From: Eurosta solidaginis
Taxonomy: Eukaryota; Arthropoda; Insecta; Diptera; Tephritidae
DNA: 64,000 nt
NCBI RefSeq assembly: GCF_040869045.1
Contig: NC_090319.1
Coordinates: 51,432,779 to 51,496,778, forward strand
Reading direction: 5' to 3'
Shown: positions 24,801 through 36,735 of the stretch, in pieces
Numbering within the stretch: position 1 is the stretch's first letter
Layout of the letters: the number at the start of each line of letters is the position of its first letter
Program-made: the position numbers and the translations under genes
The notes under the pieces: model-generated
Told to the model about the DNA's origin: nothing
What the model saw: the letters and a program-made list of their open reading frames with translations, nothing else
Database searches by the model: none

Positions 24801-25664
24801 ATTGTTGATCGCCATTATGTAGACGATTATTTAGACAGCTTTTCTAGTGTAAACGAAGCTATACGCGTTACAGAGCACGTAACTGACATTCACCAAAAAG
24901 CTGGGTTCGAACTTCGAGGCTTTGTGTCGAACTCAAACGAATTTTTGCGAGCAATTTACAAAAAGCCGAAGCCGGAGGAATACACTAATACTACGAAATA
25001 TATGTGTAGAGGAGAATCCGTTTGCGAGAAAGTGCTAGGCATGCACTGGGATGCAAATAGCGATATATTCACGTTTAAGCTAATGTTTTCCAGAATACCA
25101 AAGCAGGTTTTGGACGGTAAACGGCGTCCGATAAAAGCGGAACTGTTGGGCCTCACAATGTCAATCTTTGATCCGTATGGGTTTTTATCTAATATAACGT
25201 TAACACCAAAAATTTTGCTGCAAAAGTTATGGCAGTTAAATATTGACTGGCATGAACCCATACCGAATGAAATTAACGAAACCTGGTATCATTGGTACAG
25301 GTCTCTCACAGCGCTAACAGTATTTAATATACCCAGGTGTTATCATTTAGATTTCGGGGATCCCTCAACCGATATTCAGCTGCATTTATTTGTCGATGCG
25401 AGCGAGCTTGCTTACGCAGCCGTTGCATACTGGCGCATTTGCCACTCAAACCAAGTACGAGTTATTTTTGTTGTTGGGAAATCCCGTTGCAGCCCACTGA
25501 AGCCGTTATCGATCCCACGTTTGGAGCTTCAGTATGCAGTTCTGGGAACGCGAATTAAAGACGTTATTTTAAGCAGTCACAACGTAAAGCCACACAAAAA
25601 TAGTCTTCTGGTCAGATTCAAAGACCGTAATCCAATGGATTCGTTCCGATGCGCGACGTTATAA
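21825..25664 (+). pseudogene. BEL/Pao gag-protease-RT-RNase H polyprotein, frame broken near its end
   Basis: 1279-codon frame starting 28 bp after the LTR. Residues ~233-380 are the DUF1759-like gag core (LTEFTGAAEEWPMF). Cys/His knuckles lie at ~443-512 (RCQFC, CFSC, CPRRREC, ending KYHHKLLH). The aspartic protease motif FIDDGSKVTLL is at ~582, with Asp-Asp-Gly-Ser as is usual in BEL. The RT palm starts at ~871 (KPRLVFDAAAK), with the catalytic HYVDDYLD at ~996. RNase H begins at ~1186 with HLFVDASELAYAAVAYW. The last ~20 codons are out of frame: the +1 frame from ~25605 continues RNase H. All catalytic residues seen up to that point are intact, so this copy decayed recently or carries sequencing errors. 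Confidence 0.9.
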
Positions 25665-26665
25665 GCAATTTGTGTCCAATAGAATATCTGAAATTCTTCA
25701 CTCGTCTGAAGTCTTACAGTGGAAGTGGGTTCCTGGATCTCAAAACCCAGCTGATGATGCGACCAGACCGCAGAAGGAAGTTAAGCTTTCATCGAACTCC
25801 AGGTGGATTCTCGGGCCCTCGTTCCTCGAGTGCCCAAAAAAAAAAAAAAAAAAATTGGCCCGTTATGCCAGAAGAAGTGTCGATTATTTCAGAAGAAGAA
25901 GAGAAACGGACAAAGCAGCTCTTCACCATCCAAGCCGATGTAGACGTAATACCATTTATGAAGTATTCCAATTATTATAAATTTTTGAGAGTTATGACCT
26001 GTGTAAGATTTGCAATTTCCAACTTCAAGACGTATTTACGGAATAATACAACTACGCGAGAAGATTGCAAAATCAATGCATATAAGTTAAAAAAGACGGA
26101 GTATATGTTAGTTCGGTTCGTGCAGGAAGCAACATTTTTTGAGGATATTGTTTTACTCCGAAATAACAAGACTCTGCCAAAGAATAGTTCAACACCGGTG
26201 ATTGATGACGAAGGGGTACTGCGACTGGGTGGCCGAATCGACAATGCTGAATCACTTCCAATGTATACAAGACGGCCAATTATAATGCCAAAAAATCATG
26301 CGATGGCACGGTTAATTACTCGTCATTATCATGAGATGTTCTATCATCAAAATCAAGAAGCCATCATTTGCGCTATTAGAAGCAAATATTGGATACCCAA
26401 TATACGAAACCTCCTACGGTCAGTACAGCATGAATGTCAGCTTTGTAAAAACAAGTCATCAGCTCCGAATCCGCCACTAATGGGACAAATCCCCATAGAT
26501 CGATTTACACCGTATATTAGACCATTTTCTTATACTGGCCTAGATTATTTTGGGCCCATTATGGTATCTATAGGCCGCCGGCGTGAAAAAAAGATGGGTT
26601 GCATTATTTACGTGCTTGACAGTTCGGGCTATACACTTGGAAATAGCACGAGATCTATCTTCTGA
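25649..26665 (+). pseudogene. BEL/Pao RNase H end, integrase zinc-binding domain and start of catalytic core
   Basis: Up to ~25838 the coding frame is the one starting at 25672 (EVLQWKWVPGSQNPADDATR, the RNase H end). A run of A residues at 25838-25857 moves the frame to the 25649-26665 ORF. This ORF encodes the region before integrase, then the H2C2 zinc domain at 26316-26460 (RHYHEMFYHQ, CQLCKN) and the core start TGLDYFGP at ~26534 with the first catalytic Asp. Near 26585-26592 an A-run again shifts the frame, and the last ~20 residues here are spurious. The ORF's own ATG is not a real start. Confidence 0.85.
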
Positions 26666-27005
26666 CGCAGTAATTTTATGCTTAAAGAATTTCGTGAATC
26701 GCAGCGACAAAGGGACAAACTTCGTTGGGGCAAGTAAAATTGAATGGGTTTGCGTTGAAAAGGGCTTGGAAGCAGAGTGCAGTCGGCGCGGATTTGAGTG
26801 GATATTTAACTCACCAGCTAATCCATCGACTGGAGGTGCATGGGAGCGTATGGTATGCAGTGTAAAGAGAGTTTTTTCATTTACCTTAAAGGAAGTAGCG
26901 CCACAAATAGAAACATTACAAAGTTTGCTTATTGAAGCTGAAAACCTGGTAAACTCTAGGCCACTCACACATTTATCCATCGATAGCGCTGACTCGGATC
27001 GATAG
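26583..27005 (+). pseudogene. BEL/Pao integrase catalytic core, second part
   Basis: WVALFTCLTVRAIHLEIA is the conserved strand after the first Asp. The second Asp is in SDKGTNFVGA and the Glu in GGAWERMV; NSRPLTHL ends the core. Relative to the family, several residues between LKNFVNR and SDKGTNF appear to be missing, which would remove the strand leading into the catalytic Asp (inference from the usual spacing). The frame ends in a 19-bp tandem duplication: CGATAGCGCTGACTC occurs at 26981 and again at 27000. Confidence 0.85.
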
Positions 27006-27073
27006 CGCTGACTCCTAACCACTTCATTTTAGGTTGCCCAAACTACATTCAAACATCTGATTTCTCAAAACCT

Positions 27074-27457
27074 GTGTGTCTTCAAAAACAATGGCAAATT
27101 GTGCAACGGTTGAAACAAACATTCTGGCGCAGGTGGATGTTGGAATATGTGCCAACTCTAACTAGGCGCACCAAATGGCAACAACCAGTTAAGCTGCTAG
27201 AGGTCGGGAACGTGGTTATTATCTGCGACGACAAGGAAAGCAGAGGCGAATGGAAACATGGAATAGTTCTGGAGGTGTATCCTGCTCCTGATGGTCAAGT
27301 TAGATCGGCGCTGGTTAAAACAAAAGGTGGGAATCTACGCAGACCTGCCTCAAAACTAGCGGTGCTGGACGTAAAGAGTGAACCTCAAATCACTGATACT
27401 CCTTCGATTCACGGGGGGCGGAATGTTACGGAGCCAACTGAGCCAAACAAACTTTAA
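27074..27457 (+). pseudogene. BEL/Pao integrase C-terminal (DUF5641-like) domain
   Basis: After the duplication the original frame resumes (the NHF...GC...YIQTSDF region at 27018-27070). It continues with WQIVQRLKQTFWRRWMLEYV, KWQQPVKLLEVGNVVII and GNLRRPASKLAVLDV, the conserved blocks of the domain ending BEL/Pao pol. The frame runs into the 3' LTR and stops at 27457, 34 bp inside it. Confidence 0.85.
27410..27423 (+). promoter_or_regulatory. BEL/Pao polypurine tract
   Basis: The purine-rich stretch GGGGGGCGGAA directly precedes the 3' LTR and is the expected plus-strand primer for reverse transcription. Confidence 0.75.
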
Positions 27458-27744
27458 GTTCCTTTTTTTATTCGTATGGTAACTCTTATTATTATTTATT
27501 GTGACTTGAATTCTTATACCACTGTGAATATTGTATAATTCGATCCTTTGTAATATTGACCGTTTCCGCTTCCTTTTAAAAACGAACGGAGGAAGAGAAG
27601 CACGAATAAGTAAGAGGCAGAATTTGTCAAATTATATTGTATTAATCAATAACATTCTTCCAGATATTAAAACGCAACAAATTTTAGAAGTGTATGTAAA
27701 CTGTCGTTTTTAATATATTTGTGTTCTTATGCCACTGCCGAACA
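27424..27744 (+). repeat. BEL/Pao 3' LTR
   Basis: 321 bp, same length as the 5' LTR with no indels and ~9 substitutions; ends CCGAACA and is followed directly by the TATCG target duplication. Confidence 0.93.
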
Positions 27745-28673
27745 TATCGTGTTAACGGCCGAGCGTAAGGACAGACGGTCGACTGTGTATAAAAACTGTG
27801 CGTGGCTTCAACTGATTTCGCCCTTTTTCACAGGAAACAGTTATCGCTCTAGAATCTAAGCCCCTACCAAATTTCACAAGGATTGGTAAATTTTTGTTCG
27901 ACTTATGGCATTAAAAGTATCCTAGACAAATTAAATGAAAAAGGGCGGAGCCACGCCCATTTTGAAAATTTCTTTTATTTTTGTATTTTGTTGCACAATA
28001 TCATTACTGGAGTCGAATATTGACAAAATTTACTTATATACTGTAAAGATATTAAAATTTTTGTTAAAATTTGACTTTGAAAAAATTTTTTTTAAGTGGG
28101 CGTGGTCGTTCTCCGATTTTGCTAATTTTTATTAAGCATGCATATAGTAACAGGGGTAACATGCCAAATTGCATCATGATATCTTCAGCGACTACCAAAT
28201 TAGAGCTAGCAAAACTTTTAAATTACCTTCTTTTAAAAGTGGGCGGTGCCACGCCCATTATCCGAAATTTTTCTAATTTCCTATTTTGTGTCATAAGCTC
28301 AACTCACCTACCAAGCTTCATCACTTTATCCGTCTTTTGTAATGAGTTATCGCACTTTTTATGTTTTTCGAATTTTTCGATATCGAAAAAGTGGGCGTGG
28401 TTATAGTCCGATATCGTTCATTTTAAACGGCGATCTGAGATAAGTTCCGAGGAACCTACACACCAAATTTCATCAAGATACCTCAAAATTTACTCAAGTT
28501 ATCGTGTTAACGGGCAGACGGACGGACGGACATGGCTCAATCAATTTTTTTTCGATACTGATGATTTTGATATATGGAAGTCTATATCTATCTCGATTCC
28601 TTTATACCTGTACAACCAAACGTTATCCTATCAAAGTTAATATACTCTGTGAGCTCTGCTCAACTGAGTATAA

Positions 28674-29519
28674 TTAAGAGAAACAATTGCTCCATATTTT
28701 TGTGAGTGAATTGAGTGGAACACCGTTGATCCAGGGCTATTTTTAATTTCCTACCATATAATTTTTGCGTGTATATCTCTTTACAGTCCGTGTAATCCAT
28801 GCATTGCGTGCAATCCTTGCACCGTTTGCAAATCAAGGCGAATACTCTTATTACTTTAGACATACTCATGAGTGCAAACGCACTCAGGCATAACAAATTT
28901 AGATTATCCCTTAAATTGTAGCAATTTTTGTAAGACTAATAGCAAAAGGCGACATATTGTTTATTTAGCAAGTCTCTGTGGAGCAAGTGATATAACTGTT
29001 CTACTGCATTCACTTACGAATCTGCAAAGTCTGGGATCGTAAGTGTGATGCTTTATTCACCAATTACCGCATTCGCTGATTGATATTTCTTTTATTGAGC
29101 ATTGTTACGCAGAACTTTCGTAGCTACGGCTCTGCTCTATGCTCTGTTCATGTTCAGAGCCAGGGCAGTAGCAGAGCATATTTTTCACTGCTGCTGTTGC
29201 TCTTCAGTAGCAAATGCAAACACTGGCGATTAATTTGATGAAAAATTTGTAATTTTGTTTATAATTTTCTCTGCTTAATATGTGTAATGCAATTTTATTT
29301 ATAATGGCTATCTGCCAACAAAATCAACCAAACATTAATTTTAAACTTTTAACCATTTAAAAGTTAAATGGAATTTCAATCGGTTCGCAAGGTCAGTATC
29401 GACAGCAGCTAAGTCAAGCACATGCATAAATCACATACTGAACTCATTTAATTAAATTTTTTGCATACTTTTTTCGTACTTGTGAATTTAAGTTTTTATT
29501 TTGAAAAAAAGCTTAACAG
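28674..29519. other. Intergenic DNA, nothing recognised
   Basis: AT-rich, with a CTCTGCT/AGCAGAG-rich stretch (29125-29215) that can fold locally. No ORF with a motif. Confidence 0.4.
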
Positions 29520-29589
29520 TTGATACGATTCAAATTTGCAAATTGGCAGAGCTGGGGAACTACTTCGAAAACATGTTCAGCTACTTTTT

Positions 29590-29880
29590 TTTTAAGCATA
29601 TGTGCACATGATCGAACAAGCGGGAAAGTGTGGAAGATTGGGTGTAAGAGTTACAACCTTAGACTAAAAAAAATGCTTCTTTCATTACTCTTACGGGTAT
29701 TCTGACTGAGCTCTCTCTTCTGGCGTCGCATGCTTAATCAGTGATAGCAGATGTAGAAAGTTCGGGGTGAAGGTGGAAACGATCGAGCACGTTTGGTGCC
29801 CCTGCTCTGCGCTTGCCAGGCTAAGACTCTAACTATAAAGGGTGATATAGCTGTCAGATCTAGAAGCGGCAAGTGGCATT
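29590..29880 (+). pseudogene. LINE C-terminal fragment
   Basis: AGTTACAACCTTAGACTAA near 29649 and the following GTAGAAAGTTCGGGG...GAGCACGTTTGGTGCC (29752-29800) reproduce, with frameshifts, the zinc-tail region of the 11078-11431 LINE. It ends in CCAGGCTAAGACTC...GTCAGATCTAGAAG. Confidence 0.65.
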
Positions 29881-30094
29881 TTGGTTGCAATGGTACCCTC
29901 ATATGGCATGCCGTGTGAAAGCTGTCATACGTTCAAGTTAAATTCAATTGGGGACAGGCAGGAAGAACGCAATTTACTGGTATGTTCTTTGAGCAACTTA
30001 AGGTGTCGCAGTCTACCCGACGCGCCTATCTTCCAAGTAGGAGTTCTGATCAAAATAAAAATAGATAGTAGCTCCTAGGAGTTAGCGGTCTTCA

Positions 30095-30300
30095 AATGTC
30101 ACTCCTCGGACATTTGCAAGAAAACGAAGCAAACTTGGCCGACTTGCCATAGATGCTTTGCTAAATAGATCAATAAAAGGAATCTGCGGGAGCATCACAA
30201 TCGCTTTTCGCAGCATTTGCAGGAGCTGCAACGAGGATGACAACAAAGATACTGTCATGGATTCTCTGTGTGAACACCCTGTGAGTTGGGTAAGTTTCCA
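30095..30300 (+). pseudogene. Second LINE zinc-tail fragment
   Basis: One frame reads a CRSCNEDDNKDTVMDSLCEHP-like sequence at 30213-30281, a CX2C...HP tail typical of insect LINEs, from a family different from 29590-29880. No other domains remain. Confidence 0.5.
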
Positions 30301-30513
30301 AATACGTACAGCAGTATAATGTTCGATCTACATGTAGTTGCTAAATGCTCGATATAAGATATCGGCAGGTTCATTGGCTGAACCAAATGCTTTGAACTGT
30401 GCATCACCTAACCCTACAAAAAGAAGCAGGAAAAATTCTCGCAAAATGCAACCCCGTGCGATACGTGTGACCGCATCTTTTGAATAAGGGCAGCGCAGCA
30501 CCTAACCAACTTG

Positions 30514-32815
30514 TTATACTCAGTTGAGCAGAGCTCACAGAGTATATTAAGTTTGATTGGATAACGGTTGGTTGTACATATATAAAGGAATCGACATAGA
30601 TATAGACTTCCATATATCAAAATAATCAGGATCGAAAAAAAATTTGATTGAGCCATGTCCGTCCGTCCGTCCGTCCGTTAACACGATAACTTGAGTAAAT
30701 TTTGAGGTATCTTGATGAAACTTGGTATGTAGGTTCCTGAGCACTCATCTCAGATCGCTATTTAAAATGAACGATATCGGACTATAACCACGCCCACTTT
30801 TTCGATATCGAAAATTTCGAAAAACCGAAAAAGTGCGATAATTCATTACAAAAAACCGATAAAGCGACGAAGCTTGGTAGATGAGTTGAACTTATGACGC
30901 AGAATAGAAAATTAGTAAAATTTTGGACAATGGGCGTGGCACCGCCCACTTTTAAAAGAAGGTAATTTAAAATTTTTGCAAGATGTAATTTGGCAGTCGT
31001 TGAAGATATCATGATGAAATTTGTCAGGAACGTTACTCCTATTACTATATGTACGCTTAATAAAAATTAGCAAAATCGGGGAAGGACCACGCCCACTTTT
31101 AAAAAAAAAAATTTTTTAAAGTAAAATTTTTACAAAAAATTTAATATCTTTACAGTATATAAGTAAATTATGTCAACATTCAACTCCAGTAATGATATGA
31201 TGCAACAAAATTCAAAAATAAAAGAAAATTTAAAAATGGGCGTGGCTCCGCCCTTTTTCATTTAATTTGTCTAGGATACTTTTAACGCCATAAGTCGAAC
31301 AAAAATTAACCAATCCTTTTGAAATTTGGTAGGGGCATAGATTTTACGACGATAACTGTTTTCTGTGAAAATGGGCGAAATCGGTTGATTCCACGCCCAG
31401 TTTTTATACACAGTCGTCCGTCCGTCCGTCCGTCTGTCCGTTAACACGATAACTTGAGTAAATTTTGAGGTATCTTCATGAAATTTGGTATGTATGTTCC
31501 TGGATACTCATCACAGATCGCTATTTAAAATGAACGATATCGGACAATAACCACGCCCAATTTTTCGATATCGAAAATTTCGAAAAATCAAAAAAGTGCG
31601 ATAATTCATTACCAAATACGCATTAAGCGATGAAACTTGGTGGGTGAGTTGAGCTTATGACGCAGAATAGAAAACTAGTAAAATTTTGGACATTGGGCGT
31701 GGCACCGCCCACTTTTAAATGAAGGTAATTTAGAAGTTTTGCAAGCTGTAATTTGGCAGTCGTTAAAGATATCATAATGAAATTTGGCAGGAACATTACT
31801 CTTATTACTTTATCTCTGTTTAATAAAAATTAGCAAAATCGGAGAACGACCACGCTCACTTTTTAAAAAAACTTTTTTTTAAATTCAAATTTTAAAAGAA
31901 AAGTTAATATCTTTACAGCATATAAGTAAATTACGCCAACATTCAACTCCAGTAATGATATGGTGCAACAAAATACAAAAATAAAAGAAAATTTCAAAAT
32001 GGGCGTGGCTCCGCCCTTTTTCATTTAATTTGTATAGGATGCTTTTAATGCCATAAGTTGAACAAAAATTAACCAATCCTTGTGAAATTTGGTAGGGGCT
32101 TAGCTCCTAGGACGATAACTGTTTTCTGTGAAAAAGGGCGAAATCGGTTGAAGCTACGCCCAGTTTTTATACACAGTCGACCGTCTATCCTTCCGCTCGG
32201 CCGTTAACACGATAACTTGAGCAAAAATCGATATATCTTTACTAAACTCAGTTCACGTACTTATCTGAACTCACTTTGTATTGTTGTAAAAAAGGGCCGA
32301 AATCCGACTATGACCTCGCCCACTTTTTCGATATCGAAAATTACGAAAAATGAAAAAAGTGCCATAATTATATACCAAATACGAAAAAAGGAATGAAACA
32401 TGGTAATTGTATTGGTTTATTGACGTAAAATATAACTTTAGAAAAAAACCTTTTTAAAATGGGTGTGACACCTACCATATTAAGTAGAAGAAAATGAAAA
32501 ATTTCTGCAGGGCGAAATCAAAAGCCCTTGGAATCTTGGCAGGAATACTATTCGTGGTATTGCATATATAAATAAATTAGCGGTACCCGACAGATGATGT
32601 TCTGGGTCACCCTGGTCCACATTTTGGTCAATATCTCGAAAACGCCTTCACATATACAACTAAGGGCCATTCCCTTTTAAAAACCTTTATTCCTTTAATT
32701 TGATACCCATATCGTACAAACACATTTTAGAGTCACCCCTGGTCCACATTTATGGCGATATCTCGAAAAGGCGTCCACCTAGAGAACTAAGGCGAACTCA
32801 ATTTAAAAATACTTT
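30514..32815 (+). mobile_element. Family A DINE-like element with duplicated body
   Basis: The element starts with TTATACTCAGTTGAGCAGAG. The block from the (TCCG)n tract to CAGTTTTTATACACAGTC occurs twice: 30655-31410 and 31411-32178, each with its own microsatellite (30658-30677; 31412-31440) and GTTAACACGATAACTTGAG. It continues to three 128-bp-type monomers (32640-32815), where it is cut by the next element start. The 3' hairpin is missing. Confidence 0.75.
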
Positions 32816-33388
32816 TTATACCCAGCTGTACTTGTACACAGGGTATTATAACTTTGAGTGGATAACGGTTGGTTATTAATCATAAATCTGAAATCGTTTA
32901 CTATAAGGAATGCTTTGAAAAAAAATTAACAAAATCGGTTAAGGACCACGCCCACTTTTATATAAAAGATTTTTAAAATGGTTGTAGACGAAAATAATAA
33001 GCTATATCTTAGCGAAAAAGAGCTTTATATCAATAACATTTGACTTTCTAAATTGAATTATTACATTAAATTGGAAAACACTAAAATTTTAGAAAATGGA
33101 TGTGACATCGCTCCTTTTTGGTCTAAGCACTTTTCAATTTTTCGGGAGCCATATCTCGAAGAAAAATAAACATATCCTAACAAAATTGGGTACACATATT
33201 TTCCTAATAGCAGGAAATATTTCTAGTAAAAATGGATAAGATTGGTTAAAGACCACGCCCACTTTTATATAAATTACTTTAAAAAGGGTCGTAGGCAAAA
33301 ATAATAAGTTTAATCTTAGCGAAAAATAGTCAATATAACAAGAAATGAGACAAAATTTAAATCTTGAAAAATGGACGTGGCACTGCCC
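32816..33388 (+). mobile_element. Variant DINE-like 5' fragment
   Basis: Starts TTTTTATACCCAGCTGTACT with inverse AGTACAGCTGGGTATTA-type symmetry (seen at 37505-37520), then GGATAACGGTTGGTT and CACGCCC boxes at ~32947 and ~33254. It is truncated by the family A start at 33390. Its 5' palindrome differs from family A, so it is a third subfamily. Confidence 0.6.
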
Positions 33389-33389
33389 C

Positions 33390-36300
33390 TTTTTATACTC
33401 AGTTGAGCAGAGCTCACAGAGTATATTAAGTTTGATTGGATAACGGTTGGTTGTACATATATAAAGGAATCGAGATAGATATAGACTTCCATATATCAAA
33501 ATATTCAGGATCCAGAAAAAATTTGATTGAGCCATGTCCGTCCGTCCGTCCGTCCGTCCGTCCGTTAACACGATAACTTGAGTAAATTTTGAGGTATCTT
33601 GATGAAATTTGGTATGTAGGTTCCTGAGCACTCATCTCAGATCGCTATTTAAAATGAACGATATCGGACTATAACCACGCCCACTTTTTCGATATCGAAA
33701 ATTTCGAAAAACCGAAAAAATGCGATAATTCATTGCCAAAGGCGGTTAAAGCGACGAAACTTGGTAGATGGGTTGACGTTATGACGCAAAATAGAAAATT
33801 AGTAAGATTTTGGACAATGGGCGTGGCACCGCCCACTTTTACAAGAAGGTAGTTTAAAAGTTTTGCAAGCTGTAATTTGGCAGTCGTTAAAGATATCATG
33901 ATGAAATTTGGCAGGAACGTTACTACTATTACTATATATGTGCTAAATAAAAATTAACAAAATTGGATGAAGAACACGCCCACTTTTTAAAAAAAAATTT
34001 TTTTAAATTCAAATTTTAACAAAAAATTTAATATCTTTACTGTATATAAGTAAATTAAGTCAAAATTCAACTACAGTAATGATATGATGCAACAAAATAC
34101 AAAAATAAAATAAAATTTCAAAATGGGCGTGGCTCCGCCCATTTTAATTTAGTGTGTCTAGAATACTTTTAATGCCATAAGTCGAACAAAAATTTACCAA
34201 TCCTTTTGAAAATTGGTAGGAGCATAGATTCTATGACGTTAACTGTTCTCTGTGAAAATGGGCGAAATCGGTGGAAGCCACGCCCAGTTTTTATACACAG
34301 TCCACCGTCTGTCCTTCCGCTCGGCCGTTAACACGATAACTTGAGCAAAAATCGATATATCTTTACTAAACTCAGTTCACGTACTTATTTGAACTCACTT
34401 TATCTTGGTGTAAAAAATGGCCGAAATCCGACCATAACCACGCCCACTTTATCGATATCGAAAATTACGAAAAATTAAAAAAATGCCATAATTCTATACC
34501 AAATACGAAAAAAGGGATGAAACATGGTAAATGGATTGGTTTATTGACGCAAAATATAACTTTGGAAAAAGCTTTGTAAAATGGGTGTGACACCTACCAT
34601 ATTAAGTAGAAGAAAATGAAAAAGTTCTACAAGGCGAAATCAACAGCCCTTGGAGTCTTGGCAGGAATACTGTTAGTGTTATTGAATATATAAATAAATT
34701 AGCAGTACCCGACAGATGATTTTCTGGATCACCTGATCCACATTTGGTCGATATCGCGAGAACGCCTTCACATATACATCTAAGGGCCACTCGCTTTTAA
34801 AACCCTCATTAATACCTTTAATTTGTTATCCATATCGTACAAACACATTCTAGAGTCAACCGTGGCCCACCCTAATGGCGATATCTCGAAAAGGCGTGTA
34901 CCTATAGACCTAATGCCCACTCCCTCTTAAAATGCTCAGTAACACCTTTCGTTTGATACCCATATCGTAAAAATATTCTAGAGTCACCCCTGGCCCACCC
35001 TAATGGCGATATCTCGAAAAGGCGTCCACCTATAGACCTAATGTCCACTCCCTCTTAAAATGCTCAGTAACACCTTTCCTTTGATACCCATATCGTACAA
35101 ACATTCTAGAGTCACCCCTGGCCCACCCTAATGGCGATATCTCGAAAAGGCGTCCACCTATAGACCTAATGCCCACTCCCTCTTAAAATGCTCAGTAACA
35201 CCTTTCGTTTGATACCCATATCGTACAAACATTCTAGAGTCACCCCTGGCCCACCCTAATGGCGATATCTCGAAAGGCGTCCACCTATAGACCTAATGCC
35301 CACTCCCTCTTAAAATTCTCAGTAACACCTTTCTTTTGATACCCATATCGTACAAACATTCTAGAGTCACCCTTGGTCAACCTTTATGGCGATATCTCGA
35401 AAAGGCGTCCACCAATAGAACTGAGGATTACTCCCTTTTAAAATACTCATTACCACCTTTCATTTGATACCCATATCGTACAAACACATTCTAGAGTCAC
35501 CCTGGCCCACCCTAATGGCGATATCTCGAAAAGGCGCCCACCTATAGACCTAATGCCCACTTTCTCTTAAAATGCTCAGTAACACCTTTCGTTTGATACC
35601 CATATCGTAAAAATATTCTAGAGTCACCCCTGGCCCACCCTAATGGCGATATCTCGAAAAGGCGTCCACCTATAGACCTAATGTCCACTCCCTCTTAAAA
35701 TGCTCAGTAACACCTTTCCTTTGATACCCATATCGTACAAACATTCTAGAGTCACCCCTGGCCCACCCTAATGGCGATATCTCGAAAAGGCGTCCACCTA
35801 TAGACCTAATGCCCACTCCCTCTTAAAATGCTCAGTAACACCTTTCGTTTGATACCCATATCGTACAAACATTCTAGAGTCACCCCTGGCCCACCCTAAT
35901 GGCGATATCTCGAAAAGGCGTCCACCTATAGACCTAGTGCCCACTCCCTCTTAAAATGCTCAGTAACACCTTTCGTTTGATACCCATATCGTACAAACAT
36001 TCTAGAGTCACCCTTGACAACCATCTATAGAACAAAGGCCCACTGCCTTTTAAAATACTCATTAACCCCTTTCATTTGATACCCACATCGTACAAACAAA
36101 GTCTAGAGTCACCCCTGGTCCACCTTTATGGCGATATCTCGAAAAGGCGTCCACCTATAGAACTAAGACCCACTCCCTTTTAAAATACTCATTAGCCCCT
36201 TTCATTTGATAACCACATCGTACAAAAAAATTCTAGGTTCACCCCTGGTCCACCTTTATGGCGATATCTCGAAACGGCGTCCACCTGTGGAACTAAGGAT

Positions 36301-36735
36301 CACTCCCTTTTAAAATACTCATTAACACCTTTCATTTGATACCCATATCATACAAACAAATTCTAGAGTCCACCCTGATCCACCTTTATGGCGATATCTC
36401 GAAAAGGCGTCCACCCAAAGAACTAAGCCCACGCCTTTTAAAATTCTCATAAACATCTTTCATTTGATACTCATATCGTACAAACACATTCTAGGGTCAC
36501 ACCTGGTCCACCTCTATGACGATATCTCGAAAAGGCGTCCATCTATAGAACAATGGCCCACTCCCTCATAAAATACTCTTTAATACCTTCCATTTGAAAC
36601 CCATGTCATACAAACACATTGCAGGGTTATCCTAGGTTAATTTTGCTAAATGGTGATTTTCCCTTATGTTATCACCATAGCTCTCAACTGAGTAAGTAAT
36701 ATTCGGTTACACCCGAACTTAGCCTTCCTTACTTG

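Larger units (their letters stand above)
21476..27744 (+). mobile_element. BEL/Pao LTR retrotransposon, nearly complete
   Basis: 6269 bp bounded by 321-bp LTRs that start TGTTACGGAGCC and end CCGAAAA/CCGAACA, with a perfect 5-bp target duplication TATCG at 21471-21475 and 27745-27749. Internal order is gag (DUF1759-like), zinc knuckles, aspartic protease, reverse transcriptase, RNase H, integrase with H2C2 and a DUF5641-type C-terminus, which is diagnostic for BEL/Pao. The LTRs differ at about 9 of 321 positions by my count (~2.8%). Gag-pol is broken by at least four frame shifts. Confidence 0.95.
20580..28673 (-). mobile_element. Family A DINE-like element, minus strand, split by BEL/Pao
   Basis: The 3' end is at 20580 (AAACAAGCAAGG, then hairpin TTCGG..CCGAA at 20609-20625) and the palindromic 5' end at 28640-28673. 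128-bp monomers occupy 20690-21070. At 21475 the sequence GCTCAAGTTATCG stops, and it resumes after the retrotransposon as TATCGTGTTAACGGCC (27745). Removing the insert and one TATCG restores the order seen uninterrupted, inverted, at 32200-32260. The remaining element is ~1.8 kb. Confidence 0.85.

Noticed and set aside
33134..33631. 165-residue minus-strand ORF in a family A element
   Set aside because: Antisense to non-coding DINE-like sequence; the repeated RTDGRTDG is the (TCCG)n microsatellite.
34800..36600. CRISPR-like regular array
   Set aside because: Units are whole 128-bp tandem monomers without unique spacers, inside a eukaryotic transposon.
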